Part shown: positions 9,447 to 17,409 of the stretch, piece by piece
How positions within the stretch are numbered: position 1 is the stretch's first letter
Layout of the letters: every line of letters begins with the position of its first letter
Source of the DNA: Hymenobacter sp. BT18
Lineage (GTDB): Bacteria > Bacteroidota > Bacteroidia > Cytophagales > Hymenobacteraceae
NCBI RefSeq assembly: GCF_012273015.1
Contig: NZ_CP050954.1
Coordinates: forward strand, 1,426,001 to 1,490,000
DNA: 64,000 nucleotides
Direction of reading: 5' to 3'
Notes under the pieces: model-generated
The model's database searches: none
What the model was told of the DNA's origin: nothing
Seen by the model: the letters and a program-made list of their open reading frames with translations, nothing else
Program-made: the position numbers and the translations under genes

Positions 9447-9454
9447 TATTTTTG
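9447..9454 (+). promoter_or_regulatory. -7 box TATTTTTG upstream of the PorE-like gene
   Basis: An exact match to the Bacteroidota -7 pattern TAnnTTTG, 50 bp before the start codon at 9504. I see no TTTG at the expected -33 distance, so the call rests on one half of the signal. Confidence 0.45.
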
Positions 9455-9503
9455 AACCTACCAAGCTCCACTCAGAGCAGCGGTTCGCCGGTACAGTATT
9501 TTT

Positions 9504-11507
9504 ATGTCTCGAATTATTGCTTTTGCGTGGCTACTGCTTACGTTGGTAAGCCTGGCGTTGGGGGCCAACGCCCAAGGAAACCTGCGGCAGCGCCCGCTAA
9601 AACCCCGGCAAGTGCGCCAGCTCCGGCTGCGTCCCGACGGCACTCCGGAGTTTCTGAACGTAAACCGCCTCCCCTACTTTTACAATAAGAAAGCCCTTAA
9701 AGCCATTCAGCAGGCTGAAAAGCGCCACAACTATGCCCAGGCTCGTACCCTGCTGGAGCAATACGTAGCCCAGTTTGGCATCGAGAATTTCTACCGCGAC
9801 ACCAACATGCTCTGGCGCCTGGGCCAGTTGTGCGAACGAGCCAACCAGGAAGAAAAAGCCAAGGCCTACTACCGCTTAGCCCTGAAGCACCACCGCCAGG
9901 ACGTGCGCAAGGTCCAGCTGTACTATGACTCCCTGGAGCAGAAAGACACCGATTTGTACGTCCCGCTTAAGGAGTACTACGCCTTGGTGGAGTACCGGAA
10001 AAACATTGCCACCTTTCGCCCGCCCAAGGGCGTGTACACCAGCATGGGCTCGGCCGTGAACTCCGACGCACCGGATTATGGCCCTGCCATTACGGCCGAT
10101 GCCGACCTGCTGATTTTCTCCTCCAAGCGCAAGGTGCGCGGGCTCTATAGCATCGTCGACGAAGACCTGTACCTGTCGCGGCGCGAGGGCGAATCCTGGA
10201 CGGACGCCGAGCCCCTGCCCAAACCCATCAATTCCCAATACAACGAAGGCTCGGCCTGCCTGAGCAAGGATGGCAAAACCCTGTACTTTGCCCGCTGCGA
10301 GTGCCTGGAGTGCAACGGCAACTGCGACCTGTATGTGGCCAAGCTAGGGGCTAATGGCGAATGGAGCGTACCGAAAAGCCTAGGCGCACAGGTCAACTCC
10401 AAAGCCTGGGACTCCCAGCCCACCCTTTCACCCGGGGAGGACACCCTGTATTTCGCCTCCGACCGGCTCGGGGGCTTTGGCATGTCGGATATCTGGTTTA
10501 CCCACAAGCTGAAAAACGGAGAATGGTCGGCGGCCCAGAACATGGGCCCCATTGTAAACACCCGCGAAAGTGAGGTAAGTCCGTTTTACCACCCGCTCTA
10601 CCACGTCCTGTACTTCAGCTCGCGGGGGCAGCTGCTCAATTTCGGCGACTTCGATATTTACAAAACCTACCGGGTACGGGGCCGCTGGCAGGAGCCCAAA
10701 AACATCGGCCCCTTGGTCAATGGCAAAGGCTCGGAGTATTACTTCACCATCGACGGGGACTCCAAAAACCTGTACTACGCCCGCTCCGAAGAAAAAACCC
10801 TCAAAAACCTCGACCTCTACTCCTTCCCGCTGCCCATGGAAGCCCAGCCCCTGGCCACCACGCACGTAGAAGGCACGCTGCTGGATTCCGTATCCAGCAA
10901 GCCGCTCAACGGGATTGTGAGTGTTATCGACACGGATAATGGCATTGAAGTCGCCAGCAAATACCTCCGGGATGACGGCTCGTTTGACTTCGACCTGATT
11001 GAAGGCTCCCACTACGTGCTGCTCATTCAGAGCCCCGACTTTTTTAGCGTGGAAAAGCAGCTGGAGCTGAAAGGCGACACCGTGATGAAGCTCATGACGA
11101 ACTCCATCGACTACGGGCTGCCCCTGATTTTTAAGAACATTGAGTTCGACCAGGACAAAGCCAGCATCCGGGCCAGTATGCATCCCGTGCTGGACCGCAT
11201 TGCCCTGTTCATGGTTGACCACCCCGACTTCCGCCTCAGCATAGAAGGGCATACCGACTCGCGGGGCAACCCCGAGTTCAACGAAAAACTTTCCCAGGAC
11301 CGGGCCGAGGCCATCCGGCGCTACATCGAGCAGAAAGGGAAGCTCAAGCCCAACCGTATCGATAGTATGGGCTACGGCAGTACCAAGCCCCTCAAGGATG
11401 AAGTAACTGAGGAAGATGCCCGCACCAACCGCCGCGTAGAGTTCCGGATTATTAAGCCCGAAGGTGCTGGCGGCGCGAAGGATGCCGGGGCCGGCTCCGG
11501 GTGGTAA
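9504..11507 (+). CDS. PorE-like envelope protein: TPR, PD40 propeller, carboxypeptidase-regulatory and OmpA domains
   Basis: The 667-residue protein has a signal peptide (ending ALGANAQ, residue 24) and a helical TPR-like region at about 60-140. A propeller of WD40-like PD40 repeats covers about 190-440 (LIFSSKRKVRGLYSIVDEDL, KTLYFARCECLECNGNCDLY, DTLYFASDRLGGFGMSDIW, YFSSRGQLLNFGDFDIY). Then come a carboxypeptidase-regulatory-like domain (about 450-530) and an OmpA peptidoglycan-binding domain (about 545-655: IEFDQDKASIRASMHPVLDR, IEGHTDSRGN, RRVEFRI). This is the domain order of PorE, the T9SS component anchored to peptidoglycan. Unlike PorE of Porphyromonas it has no lipobox. Many Bacteroidota have several such paralogues, so a T9SS role is inferred. 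Confidence 0.82.
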   Translation: MSRIIAFAWLLLTLVSLALGANAQGNLRQRPLKPRQVRQLRLRPDGTPEFLNVNRLPYFYNKKALKAIQQAEKRHNYAQARTLLEQYVAQFGIENFYRDTNMLWRLGQLCERANQEEKAKAYYRLALKHHRQDVRKVQLYYDSLEQKDTDLYVPLKEYYALVEYRKNIATFRPPKGVYTSMGSAVNSDAPDYGPAITADADLLIFSSKRKVRGLYSIVDEDLYLSRREGESWTDAEPLPKPINSQYNEGSACLSKDGKTLYFARCECLECNGNCDLYVAKLGANGEWSVPKSLGAQVNSKAWDSQPTLSPGEDTLYFASDRLGGFGMSDIWFTHKLKNGEWSAAQNMGPIVNTRESEVSPFYHPLYHVLYFSSRGQLLNFGDFDIYKTYRVRGRWQEPKNIGPLVNGKGSEYYFTIDGDSKNLYYARSEEKTLKNLDLYSFPLPMEAQPLATTHVEGTLLDSVSSKPLNGIVSVIDTDNGIEVASKYLRDDGSFDFDLIEGSHYVLLIQSPDFFSVEKQLELKGDTVMKLMTNSIDYGLPLIFKNIEFDQDKASIRASMHPVLDRIALFMVDHPDFRLSIEGHTDSRGNPEFNEKLSQDRAEAIRRYIEQKGKLKPNRIDSMGYGSTKPLKDEVTEEDARTNRRVEFRIIKPEGAGGAKDAGAGSGW

Positions 11508-11514
11508 TGGCTCT

Positions 11515-11549
11515 GGCCTCACCCCCGGCCCCTCTCCCGTGGAGAGGGG
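11515..11549. repeat. GC-rich palindromic repeat, copy 1
   Basis: Contains the palindrome CCCCTCTCCCGTGGAGAGGGG preceded by GGCCTCACCCCCGG. A second copy in opposite orientation lies at 11686-11720, with the terminator hairpin between them. It looks like a dispersed intergenic repeat rather than a gene part. Confidence 0.7.
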
Positions 11550-11633
11550 AGCCAGCCGCGCTGCCCTGCCCATGCGGCTTCTTCGGCTAGCGCCTCCGAA
11601 GTCGCTACCACAAATAAAATTGTTTGTATGCGA

Positions 11634-11671
11634 CAACGCCTCGGCTTATCAGCCGAGGCGTTGTTTCGTTT
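11634..11671 (+). terminator. Intrinsic terminator of the PorE-like gene
   Basis: A 13-bp perfect stem (CAACGCCTCGGCT with AGCCGAGGCGTTG) and a 4-nt loop are followed by TTTCGTTT. It lies 127 bp after the stop codon and between convergent genes, so it may also slow leftward transcription. Confidence 0.8.
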
Positions 11672-11685
11672 GAGGTCGGCTAGCC

Positions 11686-11720
11686 CCCCTCTCCCGTGGA
11701 GAGGGGTCGAGGGTGAGGCC
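11686..11720. repeat. GC-rich palindromic repeat, copy 2 (inverted)
   Basis: CCCCTCTCCCGTGGAGAGGGG followed by GTGAGGCC, the mirror arrangement of the copy at 11515-11549; a further GGGGTGAGGCC follows at about 11730-11740. Confidence 0.7.
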
Positions 11721-11741
11721 ATCGGGGCCGGGGTGAGGCCA

Positions 11742-12242
11742 TTACCAGCTGAGCGTCTTACTTTCCTCTCCGCCGCGAAACAAAGTGCTTTGTTTTTGCC
11801 CACCAGCTTCCAGATTCACAATGTTCATCTGGTCGTCGAATTCTGCCAGCAGCAGCTGGTGGTGCAGCACCAGGCTACGCACTGGCTGGGCCGGCAGCTT
11901 GATGGTGACGTAAAGCCAGTGGGCATCACCTTCGCGCTGCATGCCCAGGTAGGTGAGCGGTAACGTTTCGCCGGGCTTGGTGCCGAAGTGCAACGTACGC
12001 TTGAGGTAAGCCGCCGTCAGCGGGTTGGTTTGGGCCGCGGGCATATCCGCCAGGCTGATGGACCGGGGCTGACCGGCGGACAGCGCCTTCTCGAAGTCAT
12101 CGGTAAAGACTTTCAGAGCAATTTCCAGCTGCTGCTTTTGCACGTTGTAGCGCACGTCCATCAGGCTGGTATGGTAGGCGTGGGCAAAAGCGGCCATGCT
12201 GCACAAGAGCAAGCCGAAGAGGAATAGCAGAGGACGACGCAT
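11742..12242 (-). CDS. DUF6702-family exported protein
   Basis: The 166-residue protein starts with a signal peptide (MRRPLLFLFGLLLCSMAAFAHA) and continues YHTSLMDVRYNVQKQQLEIALKVFTDDFE, the conserved opening of DUF6702, a Bacteroidota family of small periplasmic or surface proteins of unknown function, often found next to M1-type peptidase genes. The rest is predicted beta-rich. Its neighbours give no further clue: rseP lies upstream on the same strand, but a large hairpin separates them, so it is probably transcribed on its own. Confidence 0.8.
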   Translation of the reverse strand: MRRPLLFLFGLLLCSMAAFAHAYHTSLMDVRYNVQKQQLEIALKVFTDDFEKALSAGQPRSISLADMPAAQTNPLTAAYLKRTLHFGTKPGETLPLTYLGMQREGDAHWLYVTIKLPAQPVRSLVLHHQLLLAEFDDQMNIVNLEAGGQKQSTLFRGGEESKTLSW

Positions 12243-12258
12243 ATACTCAAGAAACGTA

Positions 12259-12360
12259 AAAACTCCCCGCCGGAACTGCTCACTCCGTGGGGCCTGGCTG
12301 AACGGCTGCCGTTCAACAATCAGACCACGGAACGAAGTTTCAGTTGCCGCGGGGAGTTTT
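12259..12360 (-). terminator. About 100-nt multi-stem hairpin, probable rseP terminator or structured repeat
   Basis: On the minus strand AAAACTCCCCGC (12360-12349) pairs with GCGGGGAGTTTT (12270-12259). Inside are further matched pairs: AACTG/CAGTT, CCGTGG/CCACGG, and an apical TGAACGGC-A-GCCGTTCA. The outer stem runs into T5, as in a terminator. The nested arms make it much longer than a normal terminator, and a small structured RNA or a mobile palindromic repeat is an alternative. Confidence 0.65.
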
Positions 12361-12374
12361 ATAAAGACGCAGTC

Positions 12375-13685
12375 TTAAAACAAAGACTTAATCAGGTCGT
12401 TGAAAATCACAAACACCATCAAACTCAGAATCATGGCCATGCCCACCTTTTGGGCATTCTCCAGAAACTTATCCGACGGCTTGCGGCCCGAAATCATTTC
12501 GTAGGTCAGGAACATCACGTGGCCGCCATCCAGGGCCGGAATAGGCAACAGGTTCATGAAGGCCAGCACCATGGAGAGCATGCCCGTCAGGGTCCAGAAC
12601 TTCAGCCAGTCGAAGGTGGCGCCGTACTGCTGGGCAATGGCCATGGGGCCACCCAACGACTTGCGGGCCGAAGCCTCCCCGCGGAAGATCTTACCAAAAG
12701 CCTTTATCTGGGTGGTGATAATGCCAAACGCCTGTTTGGTACCCGCCGGCACCGACTCGACCAAGCTATACTTGCGCGTGGCGTACTGCAGCAGAGACTT
12801 GGGCCGGAAGCCTACTTTCCCGTCTTCATCTACGTTTACTTTCAGCGCCACCGTCTGACCACCGCGCTCCACCAGCAACGGGGTTTCTTTGCCGGCGTTG
12901 TCCTTCAGGGCCTGCTGTAGCTCCGGGAAGAACTGAATAGGCTTACCAGCTACCTGGGCTATCCGGTCGCCGGCTTTCAGGCCGGCCTTGGAAGCCGGCT
13001 GCCCGGGCACCACTTCGGCTACCACAAACGGGTCGAGCGGGGCCACGAACAAGGACTGATCCTGGTCGGAGAGGCGGTCCATGAAGTTATTGGGCACCGG
13101 CACGTCAATCAGCTGGTTGCCGCGCTCCACAGTGTAGTAGCTGCCCGAGCCCAGCACCACCTCGGGGCTGTACACGTCGTTGAACTCGGTGAACGGGCGG
13201 CCGTTGATTTTTACAATCTTGTCGCCGGTGCGGAAGCCGATTTCCTGGCCCAACTTGTTGGGCACAATGCCATAGCGCACCTCGGAGGCGGGCAGGTAGC
13301 TTTCCCCGTAGAGGTAGGTGATAAACGTAAAAATCAGAATGCCCGTGAGCACGTTCACGATGATGCCGCCGAGCATCACAATAAGGCGCTGCCAGGCGGG
13401 CTTGGCGCGAAACTCGTAGGGCTTCGGCTCTTCTTTCAGGGCTTCGGTGTCGAGCGACTCGTCCACCATGCCCGTGATTTTTACGAAGCCGCCCAGGGGA
13501 ATAGCGCCCAGCATATACTCGGTTTCGCCAATCTGTTTCCCAAAAATCTTGGGCGGAAAGCCAATGGAGAATTTCTCCACCCGCATTCCAAACCATTTGG
13601 CCGTCAGCATGTGCCCGAGTTCGTGCACGCCTACCAAAATCGTCAGCCCCAAAATGAGCTGGCCGGCCATTACCAAAATATCCAT
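12375..13685 (-). CDS. rseP: RseP, site-2 membrane metalloprotease (M50)
   Basis: RseP cuts transmembrane segments of anti-sigma factors and leftover signal peptides in the inner membrane. The 436 residues show the zinc site HELGH (21-25) in the first membrane helix, a second helix near residue 105-125, two PDZ domains in the periplasmic middle (GFRTGDKIVKINGRPF; PASKAGLKAGDRIAQVAGKP) and the NLLPIPALDGGHVMF motif in the C-terminal membrane part. The gene follows dxr on the same strand, a pairing conserved in many bacteria. Confidence 0.95.
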   Translation of the reverse strand: MDILVMAGQLILGLTILVGVHELGHMLTAKWFGMRVEKFSIGFPPKIFGKQIGETEYMLGAIPLGGFVKITGMVDESLDTEALKEEPKPYEFRAKPAWQRLIVMLGGIIVNVLTGILIFTFITYLYGESYLPASEVRYGIVPNKLGQEIGFRTGDKIVKINGRPFTEFNDVYSPEVVLGSGSYYTVERGNQLIDVPVPNNFMDRLSDQDQSLFVAPLDPFVVAEVVPGQPASKAGLKAGDRIAQVAGKPIQFFPELQQALKDNAGKETPLLVERGGQTVALKVNVDEDGKVGFRPKSLLQYATRKYSLVESVPAGTKQAFGIITTQIKAFGKIFRGEASARKSLGGPMAIAQQYGATFDWLKFWTLTGMLSMVLAFMNLLPIPALDGGHVMFLTYEMISGRKPSDKFLENAQKVGMAMILSLMVFVIFNDLIKSLF

Positions 13686-13823
13686 TCAGTTGTGTGTTGT
13701 CAGTTAGGTAGTGTCTTGTTGGCAGTTGTGGTTGCCAGCCAGGCGGTTTTAATGGTACAGTTGGCGTTGCCAGGGCAGAAAGTCTTCAGCGAAGCTTAGC
13801 CATTTTCCGCCCGCCGTGCGCAG

Positions 13824-14990
13824 CTAAAACCGAACCAGTTCCTGGGCGACGCGCCGCGTTTCGGCGTCGGTTTGCACGTAGTCGTCCAGCGTAGGAGCAG
13901 CAAGGTACGAAACCCGCGCGAGGCTCGATTCCACCACTTCCGACATTTCCAGAAACCCGATCTTATCCTGCAGGAAAGCGGCTACGGCCACTTCGTTGGC
14001 GGCATTGAGCACGCAGGGGGCGTTGCCCGCCTGCCGCATGGCCTCAAACGCCAGGGCCAGGTTGCGGAACGTGCTGGTATCGGCCGGCTCGAAAGTCAGC
14101 TGGGGGAAATCCAGGAAGCGGAAGCGCGGGAAGCTGTTGGGCAGGCGCTGCGGGTAGCCCAATGCGTACTGGATGGGCAGCTTCATATCGGGCAGGCCCA
14201 GCTGGGCTTTCAGGGAGCCATCCTCAAACTGCACCAGGGAGTGAATGATGCTCTGCGGATGCACTACTACCTCAATCTGGTCGTTGCGCAGCCCAAACAG
14301 CCATTTCGCCTCTATTACCTCCAGCCCCTTGTTCATCAGCGAAGCGGAGTCAATGGTGATTTTGGCGCCCATATCCCAATTAGGATGCTTGAGAGCTTGG
14401 GCCTTCGTGACCTGGGCCAGCGCAGCCCGGTCGCGCCCCCGGAAGGGCCCACCCGAAGCCGTCAGCACAATTTTCTCAATGGGATTTTGCTCCTCCCCTA
14501 CCAGGCACTGGAAAATGGCCGAGTGCTCGGAGTCGACGGGCAGGAGCTGCACGCCGTGTTGCTTTACCAGCTCCGTAATCAGCTGTCCGGCCACCACCAG
14601 GGTTTCTTTGTTGGCCAGGGCTATGTTTTTGCCGGCCTGAATGGCGCGCACCGTGGGCAGCAGCCCGGCGTAGCCCACCATAGCCGTCAGCACCACGTCG
14701 GCGTCGGAGCGGCCGGCTACCTCGGCCAGCGCAGCGGCGCCCGTCAGCACTTCGGTTTCGGGCTGGGAGGCCAAGGCGGCCTGCACCGCCGGATATTTCC
14801 GCTCATCCCCGATAACTACGGCCGCGGGCCGGAACTCGCGCGCTTGAGCAACGAGCAGCTCGGCATTGGACTGCGCCGACAAGGCCGTGACGGTGAAGCG
14901 GCCGGGCTGGGCCCGGAGCACCTCCAGGGCCTGCGTGCCAATGGAACCAGTAGACCCAAGCAGGGTAACGCGTTTGGGAGAGAAAGACAT
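13824..14990 (-). CDS. dxr: 1-deoxy-D-xylulose 5-phosphate reductoisomerase
   Basis: Dxr makes 2-C-methyl-D-erythritol 4-phosphate with NADPH, the first committed step of the MEP isoprenoid pathway. The 388 residues begin MSFSPKRVTLLGSTGSIGTQ, with the NADPH loop GSTGSIG. The metal and substrate motifs follow: PVDSEHSAIFQCL, TASGGPFRGR, HPNWDMGAKITIDSASLMNKG, LEVIEAKWLFG and the flexible-loop region HPQSIIHSLVQF. The frame is open upstream to 15083, but a good -7 box lies at 15025-15032, so the ATG at 14990 is the start. Confidence 0.96.
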   Translation of the reverse strand: MSFSPKRVTLLGSTGSIGTQALEVLRAQPGRFTVTALSAQSNAELLVAQAREFRPAAVVIGDERKYPAVQAALASQPETEVLTGAAALAEVAGRSDADVVLTAMVGYAGLLPTVRAIQAGKNIALANKETLVVAGQLITELVKQHGVQLLPVDSEHSAIFQCLVGEEQNPIEKIVLTASGGPFRGRDRAALAQVTKAQALKHPNWDMGAKITIDSASLMNKGLEVIEAKWLFGLRNDQIEVVVHPQSIIHSLVQFEDGSLKAQLGLPDMKLPIQYALGYPQRLPNSFPRFRFLDFPQLTFEPADTSTFRNLALAFEAMRQAGNAPCVLNAANEVAVAAFLQDKIGFLEMSEVVESSLARVSYLAAPTLDDYVQTDAETRRVAQELVRF

Positions 14991-15024
14991 GGGAATTCGG
15001 AAAAAGACGCGGGGCGCGAAGAGG

Positions 15025-15032
15025 CAAAAGTA
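15025..15032 (-). promoter_or_regulatory. -7 box TACTTTTG for dxr
   Basis: Exact TAnnTTTG match on the minus strand, 35 bp before the dxr start. It lies in a 16-bp string, CCGTACTTTTGCCTCT (15020-15035), that recurs inverted in front of the divergent gene at 15140. Confidence 0.6.
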
Positions 15033-15108
15033 CGGGGAAGTTTCCCGCACTGCCACCGCTGGCCGGATTTGGCCCCCGGGCATACAAGGCGGGTGGCCCT
15101 ACAAGCCG

Positions 15109-15116
15109 TACTTTTG
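15109..15116 (+). promoter_or_regulatory. -7 box TACTTTTG for the 163-residue gene
   Basis: Exact TAnnTTTG match 24 bp before the start at 15140. It lies within the second copy (15106-15121) of the same 16-bp string found in front of dxr, in opposite orientation. Confidence 0.6.
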
Positions 15117-15139
15117 CCTCTGCCGCATCCCCTATCCCT

Positions 15140-15631
15140 ATGAGTAGCCCTGCTTCCGAATCCCAGCTTTCCGCCTTCGATAAAGCCCGCAATGGCCTCT
15201 GGCTTAGTTTGCAAAAGCACCTTGAGACGGTATATGCCGCCGAAAAAAGCTTCCGCGTCGCCGTGCCGCGCACCGACGAACTGCCTTTTTCGGCAGCCCA
15301 GATAGAGCCCCAGCTGCTGTTTGAGTACCAGCAGCAACGCGCCCTGTTGCGCGACCTGTACCTGGACGAAACCACTCAGCTCGACAGCTTGGTGAAAGCC
15401 GTGCGCCAGAAAAGCTACCAGGAAGACGAGAAAAAGCTGCTCTGGCTGATGATCTTGGGCTACATGGACCTGGCCCACACGGTCTTTGCCCTGCTGGATA
15501 CGCACCGTCCCAGCCGCCAGGAACCTGATGAAGAACTGACCGATACCACGGCCCGCTTCGAGCGGATTCGCAATTTCATCCGCCTCAACATCCGGGGCAT
15601 TGCCGGGCTGCTGCCCAAGCTGGGCGGGTGA
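15140..15631 (+). CDS. Conserved-looking helical protein of unknown function
   Basis: The 163-residue protein has no signal peptide or membrane segment and is predicted almost wholly alpha-helical. It has an acidic, Gln/Leu-rich middle (EPQLLFEYQQQRALLRDLYL) and a hydrophobic stretch LLWLMILGYMDLAHTVFALL at about 110-130 that may be a buried helix. I do not recognise a family. It is divergent from dxr, with matched promoter boxes, and converges on a small operon at 15686-16829, so it is probably monocistronic. Start and promoter agree well, so it is very likely a real gene. Confidence 0.75.
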   Translation: MSSPASESQLSAFDKARNGLWLSLQKHLETVYAAEKSFRVAVPRTDELPFSAAQIEPQLLFEYQQQRALLRDLYLDETTQLDSLVKAVRQKSYQEDEKKLLWLMILGYMDLAHTVFALLDTHRPSRQEPDEELTDTTARFERIRNFIRLNIRGIAGLLPKLGG

Positions 15632-15637
15632 GGAGTT

Positions 15638-15684
15638 CGGTTTTCGTTGCTCGTTGTCAGATTTGAAACGAGCAAAGAAAACCG
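15638..15684. terminator. Bidirectional hairpin between convergent genes
   Basis: CGGTTTTCGTTGCTCG (15638-15653) pairs with CGAGCAAAGAAAACCG (15669-15684) with one mismatch. It fills the 54-bp gap between two convergent stops. T-rich arms on both strands suit a terminator for both genes. Confidence 0.65.
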
Positions 15685-15685
15685 G

Positions 15686-16372
15686 CTATTTCTGCAATGA
15701 CTCAGTCTTGGTTCGCTGATAAGTGCGCTGGCTTGCCTGCCGGAATTTGTCGTGCGCTACCGTGAAGAACGTCACGATAGAGTCGATTTCGGTGGTAACG
15801 GATACGCTATCCTCTGCTCCCACTGCAGTCTGTAGCGTAGTGATCTGGAATAGGGCTGGCGTTGCAAACTGCCCGTAGGCTTCCGAAATTCCTCCTCCAT
15901 CGGCCGCGAAATGCGCCACCACCTGCTGCCCGACAAGCTGATGGTTGGTATTGTACACCAAGCGGAGCAATTGGAATAAATACTCGCCGTCGTCGTGAAG
16001 CACCGTTATTTCCTGGCGGGCGGGCGTGTTTTCCTGCAGGGAGTAGAAATAGTAGGGTGCCTGCAGCTGCTCGGTGGCGGGGCGGGGCCGGAGTTGCAGG
16101 TAGCGCCCCTCCTGGGCGGGCGTAAGCTTGCGTAGCTTTTCGGTCCCCAGATTAAATCCACCGTCTTCCCCGGTGCGGTAAACGACGCGAAACGTATCCA
16201 GCCGGGGCACGGTAAACCACGCTGGATCCAGAAAATCATCGGGTTGAACGCGCACAACGGCCAGGGCGGCAGCCCCTGAGTCGGCGGAAGCAGCCGCGGC
16301 CTTCTCTTCTGGCTGCTCCGTTTGCGTGCAGGCCAGACACACGGCTGCCAGGGCGTAGCTTAATTTCTGCAT
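15686..16372 (-). CDS. Putative lipoprotein of unknown function
   Basis: The 228-residue protein starts MQKLSYALAAVCLACTQTEQ, a short hydrophobic leader with a Cys at position 15 that would suit lipid attachment, although the lipobox (CLAC) is not ideal. A low-complexity Ala/Ser/Glu linker follows, then a beta-rich body with no motif I recognise. It starts 4 bp after the stop of the upstream GreA-like gene, so the two are surely cotranscribed. Confidence 0.72.
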   Translation of the reverse strand: MQKLSYALAAVCLACTQTEQPEEKAAAASADSGAAALAVVRVQPDDFLDPAWFTVPRLDTFRVVYRTGEDGGFNLGTEKLRKLTPAQEGRYLQLRPRPATEQLQAPYYFYSLQENTPARQEITVLHDDGEYLFQLLRLVYNTNHQLVGQQVVAHFAADGGGISEAYGQFATPALFQITTLQTAVGAEDSVSVTTEIDSIVTFFTVAHDKFRQASQRTYQRTKTESLQK

Positions 16373-16376
16373 CGGC

Positions 16377-16829
16377 CTACTGGATACTTAAAATAGTAAC
16401 TGGTTTACCATTGAAGCTCACCTGCCCGCCGGCCCGCTGCCCCGCCAGCGCCAGGGCTACCGGCGCCGAAGCCGACACGGCAAAGTACTCCTGCTCATCC
16501 ACTACCAGCTTGCCCGCGCTGATACCCACGTAAAAGTGTCCCAGGCTGGTATGTACCAGCGCGCCGGGCCGCACCGTGTCGCAGGGCAGCTCGGGGTTGA
16601 TGCGCTGCAGCTCGCCCAGCAGCTGGCGGGCCTGCTGCAACTGCACAGCATTCCGGTCCCGCTCGTTCTGGGCCATGGCGCGGCCGGTTTCGTACTTGTC
16701 GCCGGCGCTGCTCTTGGTTTCGGAGTTGGCCGATTCCTGTGCCGCCTGAATGGCCGCTTGGCAGGCGTCGATGCGCTCCTGCACATAGACCAGGCAGAGA
16801 TGGTGAAGGTGGGGCTTTGAAGATATCAT
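16377..16829 (-). CDS. GreA/GreB-like protein (coiled coil plus C-terminal FKBP-like fold)
   Basis: The 150 residues begin with a helical region ending in SANSETKSSAGDKYETGRAMAQNE, a string typical of a Bacteroidota family that databases often label '3-oxoacyl-ACP synthase'. Nothing here resembles a ketosynthase. The shape, a helical hairpin then a small beta domain ending GGQVSFNGKPVTILSIQ, resembles the Gre elongation-factor C-terminal domain (compare GDEVTFNGKxY). It may therefore bind RNA polymerase, but that is inference. It heads a two-gene operon with the lipoprotein at 15686. Confidence 0.75.
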   Translation of the reverse strand: MISSKPHLHHLCLVYVQERIDACQAAIQAAQESANSETKSSAGDKYETGRAMAQNERDRNAVQLQQARQLLGELQRINPELPCDTVRPGALVHTSLGHFYVGISAGKLVVDEQEYFAVSASAPVALALAGQRAGGQVSFNGKPVTILSIQ

Positions 16830-16877
16830 ATAGAAAATTCAGGCGCTGACCTCATAATCAGCTATGCAGCCATTGCG

Positions 16878-17246
16878 CTATGGCAAACGGCGCTTCATGA
16901 TAAAGGAATAGAAAGGGGCTCCTCCACCATATTGGTTCATTCCATGAATTGCGGCCGAACCATTCACCAACTCAAACCCCTGCGCATTGAGCTTTTCTAC
17001 TTCCGCTAACACGGGTGCTAGATCATAGCGTATCTCGTTCTTATCCTTTTGGTACTCCCGTTCGACGCTCGGCTTGGAGCCAACAGTTACACTCAGATAG
17101 TTATTCCTACCAGACTGGAATACACTGATTACCGCGTACTCCTCGGTGCGCCCTGCAGCACTCAGCTGCTTCTGGTCTACAAAAGAAAATAAACCGAAGG
17201 CAAATGACAGACTTACCAAGGCTACTACTAGGTTCTTTTTCATCAT
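16878..17246 (-). CDS. Small exported protein of unknown function
   Basis: The 122 residues start with a signal peptide (MMKKNLVVALVSLSFAFGLFSF), followed by a domain with EEYAVISVFQSGRNNYLSVTVG and VLAEVEKLNAQGFELVNGSA. The latter resembles small Bacteroidota proteins annotated as DUF4177-like, where a conserved 'LxxxGWELV' follows a helix; I hold that only weakly. The ATG at 17246 (or 17243) is chosen because the signal peptide begins there; the open frame extends 25 codons further up. No operon partner. Confidence 0.7.
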   Translation of the reverse strand: MMKKNLVVALVSLSFAFGLFSFVDQKQLSAAGRTEEYAVISVFQSGRNNYLSVTVGSKPSVEREYQKDKNEIRYDLAPVLAEVEKLNAQGFELVNGSAAIHGMNQYGGGAPFYSFIMKRRLP

Positions 17247-17409
17247 GGGGCAAGTAATAAATGAATGTTTAGGTTCTGGCTTATGGGTTAGGTAGTAGGT
17301 ATATCGTGTCGCTATGTTCACTGAGCTTTCCTGCCCTTATCCCCTTTCCCTCCGCTAACATTTCAGCCGCCGCCGCTCAAGTTGCAGCAAATTATCTTAT
17401 CCTTACGCT

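Noticed and set aside
9504-11507. Calling this gene porE outright
   Set aside because: The domain order matches, but several paralogues usually exist and the lipobox of the known PorE is missing, so only 'PorE-like' is supported.
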